Origin: Pectobacterium colocasium
GTDB lineage: Bacteria; Pseudomonadota; Gammaproteobacteria; Enterobacterales; Enterobacteriaceae
NCBI RefSeq assembly: GCF_020181655.1
Contig: NZ_CP084032.1
Location: 3,224,001-3,288,000 of the forward strand
DNA: 64,000 bases
Reading direction: 5' to 3'
Shown here: positions 37,109 through 47,673 of the stretch, one piece after another
Layout: each line of letters starts with the position of its first letter
How positions within the stretch are numbered: position 1 is the stretch's first letter
Position numbers and translations under genes: made by a program
Notes under the pieces: generated by a model
Database searches by the model: none
The model's input: the letters and a program-made list of their open reading frames with translations, nothing else
What the model was told of the DNA's origin: nothing

Positions 37109-38323
37109 ATGTCTCCGATTGAAAAATCCAAGAAACTGGAGAACGTATGCTATGACATCCGTGGCCCAGTCTTAAAGGAAGCCAAGCGGCTTGAAGAAGA
37201 AGGTAATAAAGTCCTTAAACTGAATATTGGCAACCCCGCCCCTTTCGGCTTCGAGGCACCGGATGAAATTCTGGTCGATGTCATCCGTAACCTGCCCACG
37301 GCACAGGGCTACTGTGATTCCAAAGGCCTCTATTCTGCCCGCAAAGCCATCGTTCAACACTATCAGGCGCGGGATATGCGCGATATCACGGTGGAAGACG
37401 TCTATATTGGCAACGGTGTGTCCGAACTCATTGTGCAATCCATGCAGGCGCTGCTTAACCCAGGCGATGAAATGCTGGTTCCTGCGCCGGACTACCCGCT
37501 CTGGACCGCCGCCGTATCCCTGTCTAACGGCAATGCCGTTCACTACCTCTGCGATGAGTCCTCCGATTGGTTCCCCGATTTGGATGATATCCGCAAGAAG
37601 ATCACGTCCAATACTCGCGGTATCGTGATCATTAACCCGAACAACCCAACAGGGGCCGTCTACAGCAAAGAACTGCTGTTAGATATCGTCGCGATTGCGC
37701 GCGAACATAACCTGATCATTTTCGCCGACGAAATTTACGACAAAATTCTGTATGACGATGCGCAGCACCACTCTATTGCCGCACTCGCGCCGGATCTGCT
37801 GACGGTCACGTTCAACGGCCTTTCAAAGACGTATCGCGTCGCGGGCTTCCGTCAAGGCTGGATGGTACTGAACGGCCCGAAAAAGCACGCCAAAGGGTAT
37901 ATTGAAGGGCTGGAAATGCTGGCTTCCATGCGTTTGTGCGCTAACGTGCCAATGCAGCATGCGATTCAGACCGCTCTGGGCGGCTATCAGAGCATCAGCG
38001 AATTTATTCAGCCCGGTGGACGCTTGTACGAGCAACGCAATCGCTCCTGGGAGCTGATCAATCAGATCCCCGGCGTATCGTGCGTAAAGCCACGCGGTGC
38101 GCTGTATATGTTCCCCCGCATTGATGCCAAACGCTTTAACATCCACGATGACCAAAAACTGGTGCTGGATCTCCTGTTACAGGAAAAAGTGTTACTGGTT
38201 CAGGGAACCGCATTTAACTGGCCTTATCCGGATCATGTCCGCATCGTTACGCTACCTCGCATCGATGAACTGGACATGGCGATCCACAAATTGGGCCGTT
38301 TCCTCGGGCACTATCACCAATAG
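37109..38323 (+). CDS. alaA: Glutamate-pyruvate aminotransferase AlaA
   Basis: A 404-residue class I/II PLP-dependent aminotransferase that makes alanine from pyruvate and glutamate. The PLP lysine is in TFNGLSKTYRVAGFRQGW (about residues 235-252), with NPNNPTGAVYS and FADEIYDKILYD upstream. The ATG at 37109 gives MSPIEKSKKLENVCYD, matching E. coli AlaA. An in-frame ATG at 37058 is possible, but its 17 extra residues (with several Cys) are not part of the family. Divergent from lrhA; yfbR follows after a hairpin. Confidence 0.95.
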   Translation: MSPIEKSKKLENVCYDIRGPVLKEAKRLEEEGNKVLKLNIGNPAPFGFEAPDEILVDVIRNLPTAQGYCDSKGLYSARKAIVQHYQARDMRDITVEDVYIGNGVSELIVQSMQALLNPGDEMLVPAPDYPLWTAAVSLSNGNAVHYLCDESSDWFPDLDDIRKKITSNTRGIVIINPNNPTGAVYSKELLLDIVAIAREHNLIIFADEIYDKILYDDAQHHSIAALAPDLLTVTFNGLSKTYRVAGFRQGWMVLNGPKKHAKGYIEGLEMLASMRLCANVPMQHAIQTALGGYQSISEFIQPGGRLYEQRNRSWELINQIPGVSCVKPRGALYMFPRIDAKRFNIHDDQKLVLDLLLQEKVLLVQGTAFNWPYPDHVRIVTLPRIDELDMAIHKLGRFLGHYHQ

Positions 38324-38334
38324 CCCAGCCCTTC

Positions 38335-38361
38335 TTCGCCGGGCGGCCATAGCCCGGCGAA
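38335..38361 (+). terminator. Hairpin after alaA
   Basis: TTCGCCGGGC (38335-38344) pairs perfectly with GCCCGGCGAA (38352-38361) over a 7-nt loop, 12 nt after the alaA stop. No U-run follows, so it may protect the 3' end or act as a weak terminator. Confidence 0.5.
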
Positions 38362-38454
38362 AACGCGACCTTCGTTTGCATAATCCCCAGTAAGTGACCA
38401 CAATAGACGCCCACGCTATCGCTATTTCACCGTGCTGCTGTCTGAGAGATCGCC

Positions 38455-39054
38455 ATGAATCAGAGCCATTTTTTCGCCCATTTATCCCGTCTAAAACTCA
38501 TCAGTCGTTGGCCGCTCATGCGCAATGTGCGCACGGAAAACGTCTCCGAGCACAGCCTTCAGGTCGCCTTTGTCGCACATGCGCTGGCAGTCATCAAAAA
38601 CCGCAAGTTCGACGGTAATCTGAACGCAGAACGTATCGCACTTCTGGCGATGTATCATGATGCCAGCGAGGTGCTGACCGGCGACATGCCGACGCCCATC
38701 AAGTACTACAACGCGCAGATCGCGCACGAGTACAAAAAAATAGAGAAGATTGCACAGCAGAAACTGGTTGAGATGTTACCGGAGGAGCTACAGCAGGATT
38801 ATCGGATGCTGCTGGATGACAACTACACCAGCGAAGAGGAACGTGCCATCGTTAAACAGGCAGACGCGCTCTGCGCCTACCTGAAGTGTCTGGAAGAATT
38901 ATCGGCGGGCAACGCGGAATTCATGCTTGCCAAAGCGCGGCTGGAAAAAACCTTGCAACAGCGCCACAGCCCGGAAATGGACTATTTTATGACAGTTTTT
39001 GTTCCCAGCTTTAGCCTGTCACTTGACGAAATCAGCCAGGATTCTCCGTTATAA
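38455..39054 (+). CDS. yfbR: 5'-deoxynucleotidase YfbR
   Basis: A 199-residue HD-domain phosphohydrolase, the same size as E. coli YfbR, which removes phosphate from deoxyribonucleoside 5'-monophosphates. The metal-site residues are visible in ENVSEHSLQ (His), [12 protein letters not shown] (His-Asp) and KQADALCAY (Asp). It takes part in nucleotide pool balance, for example in dUMP and thymidine routes. Same direction as alaA, separated by 131 bp with a hairpin; convergent with yfbS. Confidence 0.95.
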   Translation: MNQSHFFAHLSRLKLISRWPLMRNVRTENVSEHSLQVAFVAHALAVIKNRKFDGNLNAERIALLAMYHDASEVLTGDMPTPIKYYNAQIAHEYKKIEKIAQQKLVEMLPEELQQDYRMLLDDNYTSEEERAIVKQADALCAYLKCLEELSAGNAEFMLAKARLEKTLQQRHSPEMDYFMTVFVPSFSLSLDEISQDSPL

Positions 39055-39075
39055 CGCGCATCCGTCAGCACAGGG

Positions 39076-40908
39076 TCAGAATGGATACAGCCACGGTACC
39101 ATCACCACGCTGACCAGCATCACCAGAACAGTAAAGGGGACGCCAACGCGCACAAAGTCCCCGAATTTATAACCGCCTGGCCCCAATACCAGCGTATTCA
39201 CCGGTGACGAGACGGGCGTCATAAACGCGGCGGATGCCGCAATCGCAATGATCATCGCAAACGGATACGGTGACACCCCCATCTGCTTCGCCGCAGCAAT
39301 CGCAATAGGTGCCATTAACACCGCTGTCGCCGTGTTGGAAATGAACAAACCAATCACAGCACACAGTACAAACAAACACACCAACATCACATGTGGCCCG
39401 GCGTCCCCGGCAACATCCATCAACCCTTTAACGATCAGCGTCACACCGCCGGTTTGCTGCAATGCCAGCGCAAACGGCATCATCCCAACAATAAGGATAA
39501 TACTCGGCCAGTGGATTGCCCGATAGGCGCTTTCCATGTCAATACAGCGGAACTTACCCATCAGCAAACAGGCAATCAGCGCGGCAATCGCATTCGGTAT
39601 TTCATCCGTCAGCATCATCGCCACCATCAGCGCCAGACAAAACAACGCATGTGGAGCCTGGCTCACCGCGGGTGCGACGTCATCCACTTCAGCAGGAAGA
39701 TTAAGCAGCAGGAAGTCGTTTTTCTGCGTGTGCAGCTGCCGGATCATGCGCCAATCGCCCATCACCAGCAGAATATCACCAAGCTGGAGCGGTTCATCGG
39801 CGAGGATACCTTCCATCGCCTCACCTGCCCGGCGGATCCCCACGACGCTCAGGCCATAGCGGCTTCGGAAGCCGACATCGTATAGCGTTTTTCCCAACAG
39901 CTCGGAATCAGGGATCAACGAAACCTCCGCCATCCCCACATCACGTGCCTGCTCAGAAAAATATTCACCGCGCAGCACCATCGGTTCAAGCCGCTGCGCG
40001 GTACAAAATTCACGTAAATCCACTTCCGATGCTGACATGTCGATCAGCAGAACATCGTTCAGGCGAAGTTCGGTATTGCCCGCTACGCTGATCATCACGC
40101 GGCGAAACTTACGCCAGCGTTCAATCCCCACCACGTTCGCTCCAAAGCGCTGACGCAGACGTAAATCATCCAGCCGGTGGCCGATAAAAGGCGAACCCGG
40201 ACGAATCGCCAGCCGGCGCGCCCTGCCCGTCAGCCGGTAATCACGAATCAGATCGCGGAACGTTCTTCTCTTCCACATCTCTTTTGCTGTGGCTGTCTCC
40301 GCGCCGCCAAGCCAGTAACGCGCCACCATCATATACGCCACGCCCAGCAGCAATACCACTATCCCTATCGGCGTCACACTAAAGAACCCAAAACCTGCCA
40401 CGCCTTCGCGCATCAATTCACTGCTCACCACCATATTCGGCGGCGTCGCTACCAGCGTCATCATGCCGCTAATCAACCCGGCGAAACTCAGCGGCATCAT
40501 CAGCCTTCCAGGAGAAATCTTCATCCGTGCGGAAACACTCAGCACCACAGGAATAAAAATCGCGACAACCCCAGTGGAACTCATGAAGGCCCCCAGCAGC
40601 GCAACGGTGACCATCAGTAAAACCAGCATCTTCATCTCACCGCTGCCCGCCACGCGAACCAGCCAATCACCGACCTGATAAGCGACGCCGGTACGAACCA
40701 CCCCCTCACCAATCACAAACAGGGCTGCAATCAATATCACATTCGGATCGCTGAACCCGACCAACGCTTCAGATAGCGTCAGCGTGCCGCTCAGTACAAA
40801 CGCGATAATGACCAACAGCGCTACGACGTCCATGCGTAATTTATTGGTGGTAAACAACACAATGGCGATCAGCAACAGGGATAAAACCCAGAGAAGTTCG
40901 CTATTCAA
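39076..40908 (-). CDS. yfbS: SLC13-type transporter with TrkA-C domains, YfbS
   Basis: A 610-residue inner-membrane protein, exactly the length of E. coli YfbS. It has two hydrophobic halves with SLC13/DASS signatures ([17 protein letters not shown] and [19 protein letters not shown]) around a cytoplasmic middle part (about 200-410) with two RCK/TrkA-C-like domains. The substrate, probably an anion, is unknown. I place the start at a TTG (40906-40908): it gives [16 protein letters not shown] aligned with the E. coli N-terminus and has AGGGGA six bases upstream. The frame is open for 47 further codons but has no ribosome site there. Transcribed toward yfbR. Confidence 0.9.
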   Translation of the reverse strand: MNSELLWVLSLLLIAIVLFTTNKLRMDVVALLVIIAFVLSGTLTLSEALVGFSDPNVILIAALFVIGEGVVRTGVAYQVGDWLVRVAGSGEMKMLVLLMVTVALLGAFMSSTGVVAIFIPVVLSVSARMKISPGRLMMPLSFAGLISGMMTLVATPPNMVVSSELMREGVAGFGFFSVTPIGIVVLLLGVAYMMVARYWLGGAETATAKEMWKRRTFRDLIRDYRLTGRARRLAIRPGSPFIGHRLDDLRLRQRFGANVVGIERWRKFRRVMISVAGNTELRLNDVLLIDMSASEVDLREFCTAQRLEPMVLRGEYFSEQARDVGMAEVSLIPDSELLGKTLYDVGFRSRYGLSVVGIRRAGEAMEGILADEPLQLGDILLVMGDWRMIRQLHTQKNDFLLLNLPAEVDDVAPAVSQAPHALFCLALMVAMMLTDEIPNAIAALIACLLMGKFRCIDMESAYRAIHWPSIILIVGMMPFALALQQTGGVTLIVKGLMDVAGDAGPHVMLVCLFVLCAVIGLFISNTATAVLMAPIAIAAAKQMGVSPYPFAMIIAIAASAAFMTPVSSPVNTLVLGPGGYKFGDFVRVGVPFTVLVMLVSVVMVPWLYPF

Positions 40909-41021
40909 AACGGTTCCCCTGACGGAAAAATGCATGTTGAGAGGTGTGGATTCGCATACCCTGAAAAAGGGAGCCAACGCACAGGCAGCTTGAAGTATAA
41001 CGGGTATAGTCTGCCATAAAA

Positions 41022-41043
41022 AAACCTCGCGGATGCGAGGTTT
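41022..41043 (-). terminator. Rho-independent terminator of yfbU-yfbT
   Basis: AAACCTCGC (41022-41030) pairs with GCGAGGTTT (41035-41043), loop GGAT; on the minus strand a run of seven T follows. It lies 42 nt after the yfbT stop and separates it from yfbS. Confidence 0.9.
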
Positions 41044-41085
41044 GATCATATTTAGTCACAGTTTTGTCATTAGGTTACAGACGAC

Positions 41086-41742
41086 CTACTGGCGCAGAAG
41101 TACCTTAGCGCCGTTCGGTAATTTCTCTATTTCTATCTGCTCCAGCGAATCCAGGACCAGATCGACCTGATCCAGCTTTGGCGTGTCCGCTGGCGCTTTC
41201 ACCGCAATGACCTTGCAGCCCGCGGCCAGACCCGATAGCACACCCGCTGGCGCATCCTCAACGACGACACACTCTTCAGGTTTCAACCCTAACTGCTGCG
41301 CACCAAGTAAATAGGCATCGGGATGAGGCTTACCTTTGGCAACCTGCTCCGCCGTAATAAAGGCACGAGGAGCAGGCAGCTCTCCACGGTGATGACGTGC
41401 GCTGGCAATCGGCACCGTGCCAGACGTCACAATCGCCCAGGGAATATCCAGCACATCCAAACGCTCCAACAGCGCTTTCGCGCCTGGCATGGCGAGAATA
41501 CCTTGCGTATCAGACGCTTCGGTTTTCTCCAGCGCATCGAACTCCTGTTGAATCGTTTCTTCGCTCTGCCCCTGAAGAAAGTGGCGCAGGGATGTGATGG
41601 CCTGCTTGCCATGAATAAAATCCAGCACTTCCTGTGGTTCAATACCGTGATCTTTTGCCCAGTTAATCCACGCACGTTCTACCGCTGGCAGTGAATCGAC
41701 CAGCGTACCATCGAGGTCGAACAGAAAACCTTTACACTCCAC
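41086..41742 (-). CDS. yfbT: HAD-family sugar phosphatase YfbT (HxpA)
   Basis: A 218-residue HAD hydrolase. Motif I FLFDLDGTLVDS (nucleophile Asp near residue 10), motif II IVTSGT, motif III with lysine in KGKPHPDAY and motif IV VVVEDAPAGV are all present. E. coli YfbT dephosphorylates sugar phosphates such as fructose 1-phosphate and other hexose phosphates. I choose the GTG at 41742 because AAGGGG lies six bases upstream and the product then matches E. coli; an upstream ATG (41760) lacks a ribosome site. It closely follows yfbU and is likely cotranscribed. Confidence 0.92.
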   Translation of the reverse strand: MECKGFLFDLDGTLVDSLPAVERAWINWAKDHGIEPQEVLDFIHGKQAITSLRHFLQGQSEETIQQEFDALEKTEASDTQGILAMPGAKALLERLDVLDIPWAIVTSGTVPIASARHHRGELPAPRAFITAEQVAKGKPHPDAYLLGAQQLGLKPEECVVVEDAPAGVLSGLAAGCKVIAVKAPADTPKLDQVDLVLDSLEQIEIEKLPNGAKVLLRQ

Positions 41743-41763
41743 AGAAAGCCCCTTTTTCATTAA

Positions 41764-42258
41764 TCAGGCGTTGATGATCTGCGCGATCTCCACCGCACTT
41801 AAGTGATACTGACGCGGGCAGGATTGCCAAACAGCCAGCATTCTGTTGTATTTTTCCCACATTTTTGTCTGCGCGTTAAACCCATGCGTTCCCGCATCAA
41901 AATGGGGATAGCGCCCCTCGACATGTACCATAAAGCGTACAAAACCGAGGTAGCGCGCTTCCGTTGCGGCATCAAAGCCCAGGAAGGTTAAGCGACGCTC
42001 ATCCACATCCTGCTTATCTTTCAGATTGGTCCACGACACCTGCAAGGCATGATGCATTTCCATGATGTTAATAATGGTACGGCAAACCTCTTCGGTCAGC
42101 TCGCCAAACTCACGGTCCAGTTCGCGCATCTGCAAACCATAACCACGCTCGATAATCGTTTGTAACCGGCGATAGCGCTCGGCATTGTCGGGATCGAGCA
42201 TCGTCATCATTTTATATTGATTTGAAAGGATCAATCTCTGGGCATTTGTCATTTCCAT
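41764..42258 (-). CDS. yfbU: YfbU family protein
   Basis: A 164-residue cytoplasmic protein, the same length as E. coli YfbU and strongly conserved: [18 protein letters not shown] at the start, [14 protein letters not shown] and [19 protein letters not shown] in the middle. Function is not established; the E. coli protein has been linked to cell death on overproduction. The ATG at 42258 is chosen with AGGAGAG upstream; an upstream start in the frame is not needed. Followed within a few bases by yfbT. Confidence 0.94.
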   Translation of the reverse strand: MEMTNAQRLILSNQYKMMTMLDPDNAERYRRLQTIIERGYGLQMRELDREFGELTEEVCRTIINIMEMHHALQVSWTNLKDKQDVDERRLTFLGFDAATEARYLGFVRFMVHVEGRYPHFDAGTHGFNAQTKMWEKYNRMLAVWQSCPRQYHLSAVEIAQIINA

Positions 42259-42422
42259 GTTGCTCTCCTGAACCTCTTTGGTGTAAGCCAATATCGCTAA
42301 ATAGGTATTGGTCTCAGAATCGCATACTGAATCGTGTCACGGTAGCGGTAGCCACCGCTTCTTTGATTTGAAACAGGGGAAAGAACAAAATAGCCATCAA
42401 CCCGTACACAGCCTGACGCCGA

Positions 42423-42878
42423 TCACAAATCATCCAGGAAGGTTTTATCAAGCTGGTTAAACGCACGCTTCAGCACATCCGCCAACGCTTGGTAAGTTGG
42501 CGCTTCTTCCAATGGCGCTAATGCCTGACCTGACTCCAATAGCTTATGGCGAATCTCGTGAAACCACTGCGCCAGCGTCGGCGGTAAGGGCGTAACGGAA
42601 CGGCGGCCAAGCCACCAAAGGCCTTGCAACGGCAGGCTACAGGCAAACAGTGCGGTGGCGATGGCTGGGCCGAGCTGGCCGCCGAGCGCGATCTGCCACG
42701 TTAAGGTAAACACCGCCAGCGGCGGCATGATGCGGATGCCGAACCGCGTCGCTCGCGCCACGCGGTTTTCAGGAAAGACTGGCGCCAGCTGCTTTTCTGC
42801 CGGCCACGTTTTCATGTAATGCTGCCCACGTTGGAGTAGCTGTAGCCAACTGATTCTACTGTCTGGTTTCGTTGCCAT
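42423..42878 (-). CDS. yfbV: Inner membrane protein YfbV (UPF0208)
   Basis: A 151-residue protein with two central hydrophobic helices (about residues 45-90), as in E. coli YfbV, which affects chromosome organisation around the terminus region. Signatures: [53 protein letters not shown] in two blocks and the end [16 protein letters not shown] at 42878 has GAGG seven bases upstream; a GTG two codons earlier is not preferred. Divergent from ackA, as in E. coli. Confidence 0.94.
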   Translation of the reverse strand: MATKPDSRISWLQLLQRGQHYMKTWPAEKQLAPVFPENRVARATRFGIRIMPPLAVFTLTWQIALGGQLGPAIATALFACSLPLQGLWWLGRRSVTPLPPTLAQWFHEIRHKLLESGQALAPLEEAPTYQALADVLKRAFNQLDKTFLDDL

Positions 42879-43365
42879 AGCCACACCTCAACTTTACAGA
42901 TAAAAAATAAAACTTTTGCACAAATCAACAACTCAAGTTGATAAGGTTAAAATATATTTTGTGTTTACCTTACGCTATCGGTATCCTAGACCGGCCTTTT
43001 GGCCGCTGTATACCTAAAGTAGTATGACTACACAGTAGTATGACTACACGCAAGGAGTATAATTCCCTTCGCGACATAAGCGCAGCCAACGGCCATAACG
43101 CGGTTATCCATCGCTTTAAAAGCTGCGGTTTACATCAGGTCGACGTCACGTTGTTGTAGAGATTAGTTATAGAGATTCGTTGTAGCGGTTAACTGTTGTA
43201 ACGATTACCCGATATAACATACGTCATCGTATCGACCCTATTTCATCATCGTGTCTGGTGTATCGCACCAAGGCATGATGTTAATCATAAATGCCAGCGG
43301 CGGCATGCGATACGCTATGCCCTGTATGAAATTTTTTTAACCATGTATAACAAGTAGGTACTTCC
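42879..43365. other. yfbV-ackA divergent intergenic region
   Basis: About 490 bp. It holds the ackA promoter region, a small GC hairpin (CGGCC-TTTT-GGCCG, 42992-43005) and two tandem 16-bp palindromic units described separately. No coding frame is convincing. Confidence 0.6.
43018..43049. repeat. Two perfect tandem 16-bp palindromic units upstream of ackA
   Basis: AGTAGTATGACTACAC occurs twice without interruption (43018-43033 and 43034-43049). Each contains GTAGT-ATG-ACTAC, a 5+3+5 palindrome, so the pair looks like adjacent operators for a dimeric repressor or activator. The form (GT...AC palindrome) resembles GntR-type operators. It lies about 320 bp before the ackA start. Confidence 0.55.
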
Positions 43366-44568
43366 ATGTCGAGTAAGTTAGTACTGGTTCTTAACTGCGG
43401 TAGTTCATCCCTGAAATTCGCCATCATCGATGCGATTAACGGAGAAGAGTACCTGTCTGGTTTAGCCGAGTGTTTCAACCTGCCTGAAGCCCGCATCAAA
43501 TGGAAAATGGACGGCGGTAAACACGACGCCGAACTGGGTGCCGGTGCCGCTCACAGCGAAGCGCTGAACTTCATCGTCAACACCATTCTGTCTCAGAAAC
43601 CAGAGCTGTCAGCTCAATTGGTTGCTATCGGTCACCGTATCGTTCACGGCGGTGAGAAGTTCACCCAATCCGCGATCATTACTGATGATGTTCTTCAGGG
43701 TATCAAAGATTCCGTACCTTTTGCACCTCTGCACAACCCGGCGCACTTGATCGGTATCGATGAAGCACTGAAATCCTTCCCTCACCTGGCTGATAAAAAC
43801 GTCGCTGTCTTCGACACCGCGTTCCACCAGACCATGCCGGAAGAGTCTTACCTTTATGCACTGCCGTACAAACTGTATAAAGAAAACCACATCCGTCGCT
43901 ACGGTTTCCACGGCACCAGCCACTACTTTGTTTCTCGTGAAGCCGCTAAAGTGCTGAACAAACCTGTAGAAGAGCTGAACGTCATCACTTGTCACCTGGG
44001 CAACGGTGGTTCCGTTACGGCAATCCGCAACGGCGAATGCGTTGATACCTCTATGGGTCTGACGCCGCTGGAAGGTCTGGTGATGGGTACGCGCTGTGGC
44101 GATATCGACCCGGCTGTGATTTTCCACCTGCACGACGCACTGGGCATGGACGTAGCCAGCATAAATACATTGCTGACCAAAGAATCTGGCCTGCAAGGTC
44201 TGACTGAAGTGACAAGCGACTGCCGTTACGTTGAAGATAACTACGAAACGAAAGCAGACGCGAAACGTGCGATGGACGTTTACTGCCACCGTCTGGCTAA
44301 GTATATCGGCTCCTATGCCGCGCTGATGGAAGGTCGTCTGGATGCCGTCATCTTCACTGGTGGTATCGGTGAAAATGCCGCAATGGTTCGTGAAATGTCG
44401 CTGAAAAAACTGGGTCTGCTGGGCTTTGACGTCGATCACGAACGCAACCTGGCTGCACGCTTCGGTAAAGGTGGCAACATCGCCAAAGATGGCACCCGTC
44501 CAGCGCTGGTTATCCCGACCAATGAAGAATTGGTCATTGCTGAAGACGCTTACCGTCTGACTGCGTAA
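43366..44568 (+). CDS. ackA: Acetate kinase
   Basis: A 400-residue acetate kinase, the size of E. coli AckA, which makes ATP and acetate from acetyl phosphate and ADP (and the reverse). Motifs: [12 protein letters not shown] at the N-terminus, [29 protein letters not shown] and [14 protein letters not shown] near the C-terminus. First gene of the ackA-pta pair; a hairpin lies between them. It links fermentation, ATP yield and the acetyl-phosphate pool. Confidence 0.98.
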   Translation: MSSKLVLVLNCGSSSLKFAIIDAINGEEYLSGLAECFNLPEARIKWKMDGGKHDAELGAGAAHSEALNFIVNTILSQKPELSAQLVAIGHRIVHGGEKFTQSAIITDDVLQGIKDSVPFAPLHNPAHLIGIDEALKSFPHLADKNVAVFDTAFHQTMPEESYLYALPYKLYKENHIRRYGFHGTSHYFVSREAAKVLNKPVEELNVITCHLGNGGSVTAIRNGECVDTSMGLTPLEGLVMGTRCGDIDPAVIFHLHDALGMDVASINTLLTKESGLQGLTEVTSDCRYVEDNYETKADAKRAMDVYCHRLAKYIGSYAALMEGRLDAVIFTGGIGENAAMVREMSLKKLGLLGFDVDHERNLAARFGKGGNIAKDGTRPALVIPTNEELVIAEDAYRLTA

Positions 44569-44582
44569 AACACGTAACTCCC

Positions 44583-44615
44583 AACACCGTCAGCCAAGGC
44601 TGACGGTGTTGTTTT
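44583..44615 (+). terminator. Hairpin with U-run between ackA and pta
   Basis: AACACCGTCAGCC (44583-44595) pairs with GGCTGACGGTGTT (44598-44610) and is followed by GTTTTTG. It would partly terminate ackA transcripts and lower pta relative to ackA, or process the message. Confidence 0.75.
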
Positions 44616-44647
44616 TGACTAACGAGCAACCGTAAAGAGGTTCAGCC

Positions 44648-46786
44648 GTGTCCCGTATAATCATGTTGATCCCAACTGGCACCAGCGTCGGTCTGACAAG
44701 CGTCAGCCTGGGTGTCATCCGTTCCATGGAACAGAAAGGCGTTCGCCTGAGCGTGTTCAAACCTATCGCCCAGCCGCGCAGTGGCGACAATACGCCAGAT
44801 CAAACGACAACCATTATTCGTGCGAATTCCGCCATCAACGCCGCCGAGCCGCTGGCGATGAGCCGCGTTGAAGCCCTGCTGAGCTCCAACCAGCAAGACG
44901 TGCTGATGGAAGAAATCATCGCGCGCTATCACGAAAATACCAAAGACGCCGAAGTCGTTCTGGTTGAAGGTCTGGTTCCTACCCGTAAGCACCAGTTTGC
45001 TAACGCATTGAACTATGAAATCGCCAAAACGCTGAACGCAGAAATCGTCTTCGTACTGGCGCTAGGTAACGACTCCCCAGCACAGTTGAAAGACCGTATC
45101 GAACTGGCGCGTTCCAGCTTCGGCGGCAGCAAAAACAAAAACATCACTGGCGTGATCATCAACAAACTGAATGCGCCAGTAGACGAACAGGGCCGTACTC
45201 GTCCTGACCTGTCTGAAATCTTTGATGACTCCACGAAAGCCAGCGTTGCCAACGTCGATCCGAAGCAGCTGTTCGCTAACAGCCCGCTGCCGGTACTGGG
45301 TTGCATTCCATGGAGCTTTGACCTGATCGCTACGCGCGCCATCGATATGGCGAAGCACCTGAATGCGCGTATCGTCAATGAAGGTGATATTCAAACACGT
45401 CGTGTTAAATCGGTGACCTTCTGTGCACGCAGCATTCCTCATATGCTGGAGCACTTCCGTCCGGGTTCACTGCTGGTGACCTCCGCCGATCGTCCTGATG
45501 TTCTGGTTGCCGCCTGTCTGGCTGCCATGAATGGCGTGGAAATCGGTGCCCTGCTGCTGACCGGCGGCTACGAAATGGATCCGAGCATTGCCAAGCTGTG
45601 CGAGCGCGCCTTCCAGACTGGCCTGCCTGTATTTATGGTTAACACCAACACCTGGCAGACCTCACTCAGCCTGCAAAGCTTCAACCTTGAAGTTCCGGCT
45701 GATGACCGTCAACGCGTTGAGAAAGTACAGGAATACGTTGCACGCCATATCGACACCCAGTGGATCGATTCCCTGAGCGCAGAGTCTGAGCGTTCACGCC
45801 GTCTGTCTCCACCAGCGTTCCGCTATCAGTTGACTGAGCTGGCGCGTAAAGCTGGCAAGCGCATCGTGCTGCCAGAGGGTGATGAGCCGCGTACGGTTAA
45901 AGCCGCTGCTATCTGTGCTGAACGCGGTATTGCTCACTGTGTGCTGATCGGTAACCCAGAAGAGATTCAACGTGTTGCATCTGCTCAGGGTGTAGAACTG
46001 GGCAAAGGCATTGAAATCGTCGATCCGATTGTTGTACGTGAGCGCTATGTGGCGCGTCTGGTTGAACTGCGTAAGAGCAAGGGCATGACCGAAGTGGTTG
46101 CACGCGAACAGCTCGAAGACAACGTGGTTCTGGGTACGCTGATGCTGGAACAGGGTGAAGTTGACGGTCTGGTTTCTGGTGCCGTTCACACCACCGCTAA
46201 CACCATCCGTCCGCCGTTGCAGCTGATCAAAACGGCACCGGGCAGCTCACTGGTATCTTCTGTCTTCTTCATGCTGCTACCTGAGCAGGTTCTGGTTTAC
46301 GGCGACTGCGCCATCAACCCAGATCCAACCGCAGAGCAGTTGGCTGAAATCGCTATCCAGTCTGCGGACTCCGCTACGGCATTCGGCATCGACCCACGCG
46401 TTGCGATGATCTCTTACTCCACCGGTAACTCCGGTGCGGGTAGCGATGTTGAGAAAGTGCGTGAAGCAACCCGTCTGGCGCAGGAAAAACGTCCTGATCT
46501 GGTCATCGATGGTCCGTTGCAGTACGACGCCGCTATCATGGCAGACGTTGCACAGTCTAAAGCACCGAACTCACCTGTTGCGGGTAAAGCGACCGTGTTC
46601 ATCTTCCCTGACCTGAACACCGGTAACACCACCTACAAAGCGGTACAGCGTTCAGCCGACCTGATCTCCATCGGGCCAATGCTGCAAGGCATGCGTAAAC
46701 CAGTTAACGACCTGTCTCGTGGCGCACTGGTAGACGACATTGTTTACACCGTCGCCCTGACTGCCATTCAGGCTACACAGCTCTAA
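44648..46786 (+). CDS. pta: Phosphate acetyltransferase
   Basis: A 712-residue Pta of the long enterobacterial type. The N-terminal P-loop-like domain starts [17 protein letters not shown], a DRTGG-type middle domain follows, and the C-terminal catalytic PTA_PTB domain begins near [16 protein letters not shown] (about residue 400). It interconverts acetyl-CoA and acetyl phosphate, feeding AckA. It starts at GTG (44648), as E. coli pta does, with AAAGAGG upstream. The ackA-pta gap is 79 bp and carries an internal hairpin. Confidence 0.98.
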   Translation: MSRIIMLIPTGTSVGLTSVSLGVIRSMEQKGVRLSVFKPIAQPRSGDNTPDQTTTIIRANSAINAAEPLAMSRVEALLSSNQQDVLMEEIIARYHENTKDAEVVLVEGLVPTRKHQFANALNYEIAKTLNAEIVFVLALGNDSPAQLKDRIELARSSFGGSKNKNITGVIINKLNAPVDEQGRTRPDLSEIFDDSTKASVANVDPKQLFANSPLPVLGCIPWSFDLIATRAIDMAKHLNARIVNEGDIQTRRVKSVTFCARSIPHMLEHFRPGSLLVTSADRPDVLVAACLAAMNGVEIGALLLTGGYEMDPSIAKLCERAFQTGLPVFMVNTNTWQTSLSLQSFNLEVPADDRQRVEKVQEYVARHIDTQWIDSLSAESERSRRLSPPAFRYQLTELARKAGKRIVLPEGDEPRTVKAAAICAERGIAHCVLIGNPEEIQRVASAQGVELGKGIEIVDPIVVRERYVARLVELRKSKGMTEVVAREQLEDNVVLGTLMLEQGEVDGLVSGAVHTTANTIRPPLQLIKTAPGSSLVSSVFFMLLPEQVLVYGDCAINPDPTAEQLAEIAIQSADSATAFGIDPRVAMISYSTGNSGAGSDVEKVREATRLAQEKRPDLVIDGPLQYDAAIMADVAQSKAPNSPVAGKATVFIFPDLNTGNTTYKAVQRSADLISIGPMLQGMRKPVNDLSRGALVDDIVYTVALTAIQATQL

Positions 46787-46810
46787 TCTGTTTGAGAGCG
46801 TGGATATTGA

Positions 46811-46835
46811 TGCCAGCCTTAGGGCTGGCATTTTT
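46811..46835 (+). terminator. Rho-independent terminator of ackA-pta
   Basis: TGCCAGCC (46811-46818) pairs with GGCTGGCA (46823-46830), followed by TTTTTATTT. It lies 24 nt after the pta stop. Confidence 0.92.
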
Positions 46836-46899
46836 ATTTGGAAGGAGAGCAAGGAGAGATGCCGCAGCGGAGAAAAAGCCGCGGCGAAGCGGGTCCTGA

Positions 46900-47550
46900 T
46901 TATTTCTGTGAATCCGTCTCCGATGGAGCAACGTTGCTGTCATTCTCATCATCAACATTGTCATGATTCACAACAGATGCTTCTGTAGCCTCAACCGCCT
47001 CATTCAGCTTGCGTGAAATAGGCTTACCGTATTCCCGATCGCTATAGCGCGTCAGCCACAGCGACAGGGCTTTCAGCGAGTCCGGCGTAAATTCATCGCA
47101 GCGCGCAGTAATCTCCTGTGGCGTCAGCCAACTGACTTCGTCCACTTCTTCTTCCTGTAACGCAAATGGCCCGTGAGTGACGCAGCTAAACAAGGCGCCC
47201 CACACCCGGCAATTCTCGCCTTCGTAATAGAACAAGCCGTGTTCTGCGAATGGCACGCCAGCAATACCAAGTTCTTCTTCCGCTTCACGACGTGCGGATT
47301 CCAGCATTTGCTCACCGCTTTGCACCACACCACCTGCGGTCGCGTCCAGCCAGCCTGGATAGAAATCTTTGATCTTGGTCCGGCGCTGCACCAGAATTTT
47401 ACCCATTCCATCATGCACAACAATGTAAGTAGCACGATGACGAAGACTCTGCGCACGCATCTGCTGACGACTTGACTGAGCAATTACCTCGTTGTTTTCA
47501 TTGACGATATCAACCCACTCTGTGCCTGCTGCCTGACTTTGTTCCGCCAT
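46900..47550 (-). CDS. yfcD: Nudix hydrolase YfcD with extended C-terminus
   Basis: A 216-residue Nudix protein. The Nudix box [23 protein letters not shown] is complete (G-x5-E...R-E-x2-E-E at about residues 74-96, counted by eye). Preceding sequence [18 protein letters not shown] is family-typical and resembles the isopentenyl-diphosphate-isomerase-like branch. It exceeds E. coli YfcD (about 180) by a polar, Asn/Asp/Glu-rich C-terminal tail of about 35 residues, probably disordered. Substrate unknown. Convergent with pta. Confidence 0.92.
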   Translation of the reverse strand: MAEQSQAAGTEWVDIVNENNEVIAQSSRQQMRAQSLRHRATYIVVHDGMGKILVQRRTKIKDFYPGWLDATAGGVVQSGEQMLESARREAEEELGIAGVPFAEHGLFYYEGENCRVWGALFSCVTHGPFALQEEEVDEVSWLTPQEITARCDEFTPDSLKALSLWLTRYSDREYGKPISRKLNEAVEATEASVVNHDNVDDENDSNVAPSETDSQK

Positions 47551-47673
47551 CCTCTGAAACCCTTTAGTATTGGCACGTTGCTACGCGCGTCTGTTTTAAA
47601 TGATCGATCTTTGCTGCGAATCTTCCCTGCTACCTTGCCGTTATTCAAGGTCAAAAGCAGGGTATATGCTAAA

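Noticed and set aside
40909..41049. Extended N-terminus of YfbS
   Set aside because: The TTG at 40908 with AGGGGA upstream gives the E. coli length; the extension has no similarity and runs over the yfbT terminator.
43609..44439. Long minus-strand frame inside ackA
   Set aside because: Shadow of a strongly conserved gene with biased codons; similar shadows occur opposite nuoG, nuoCD, nuoF and nuoL.
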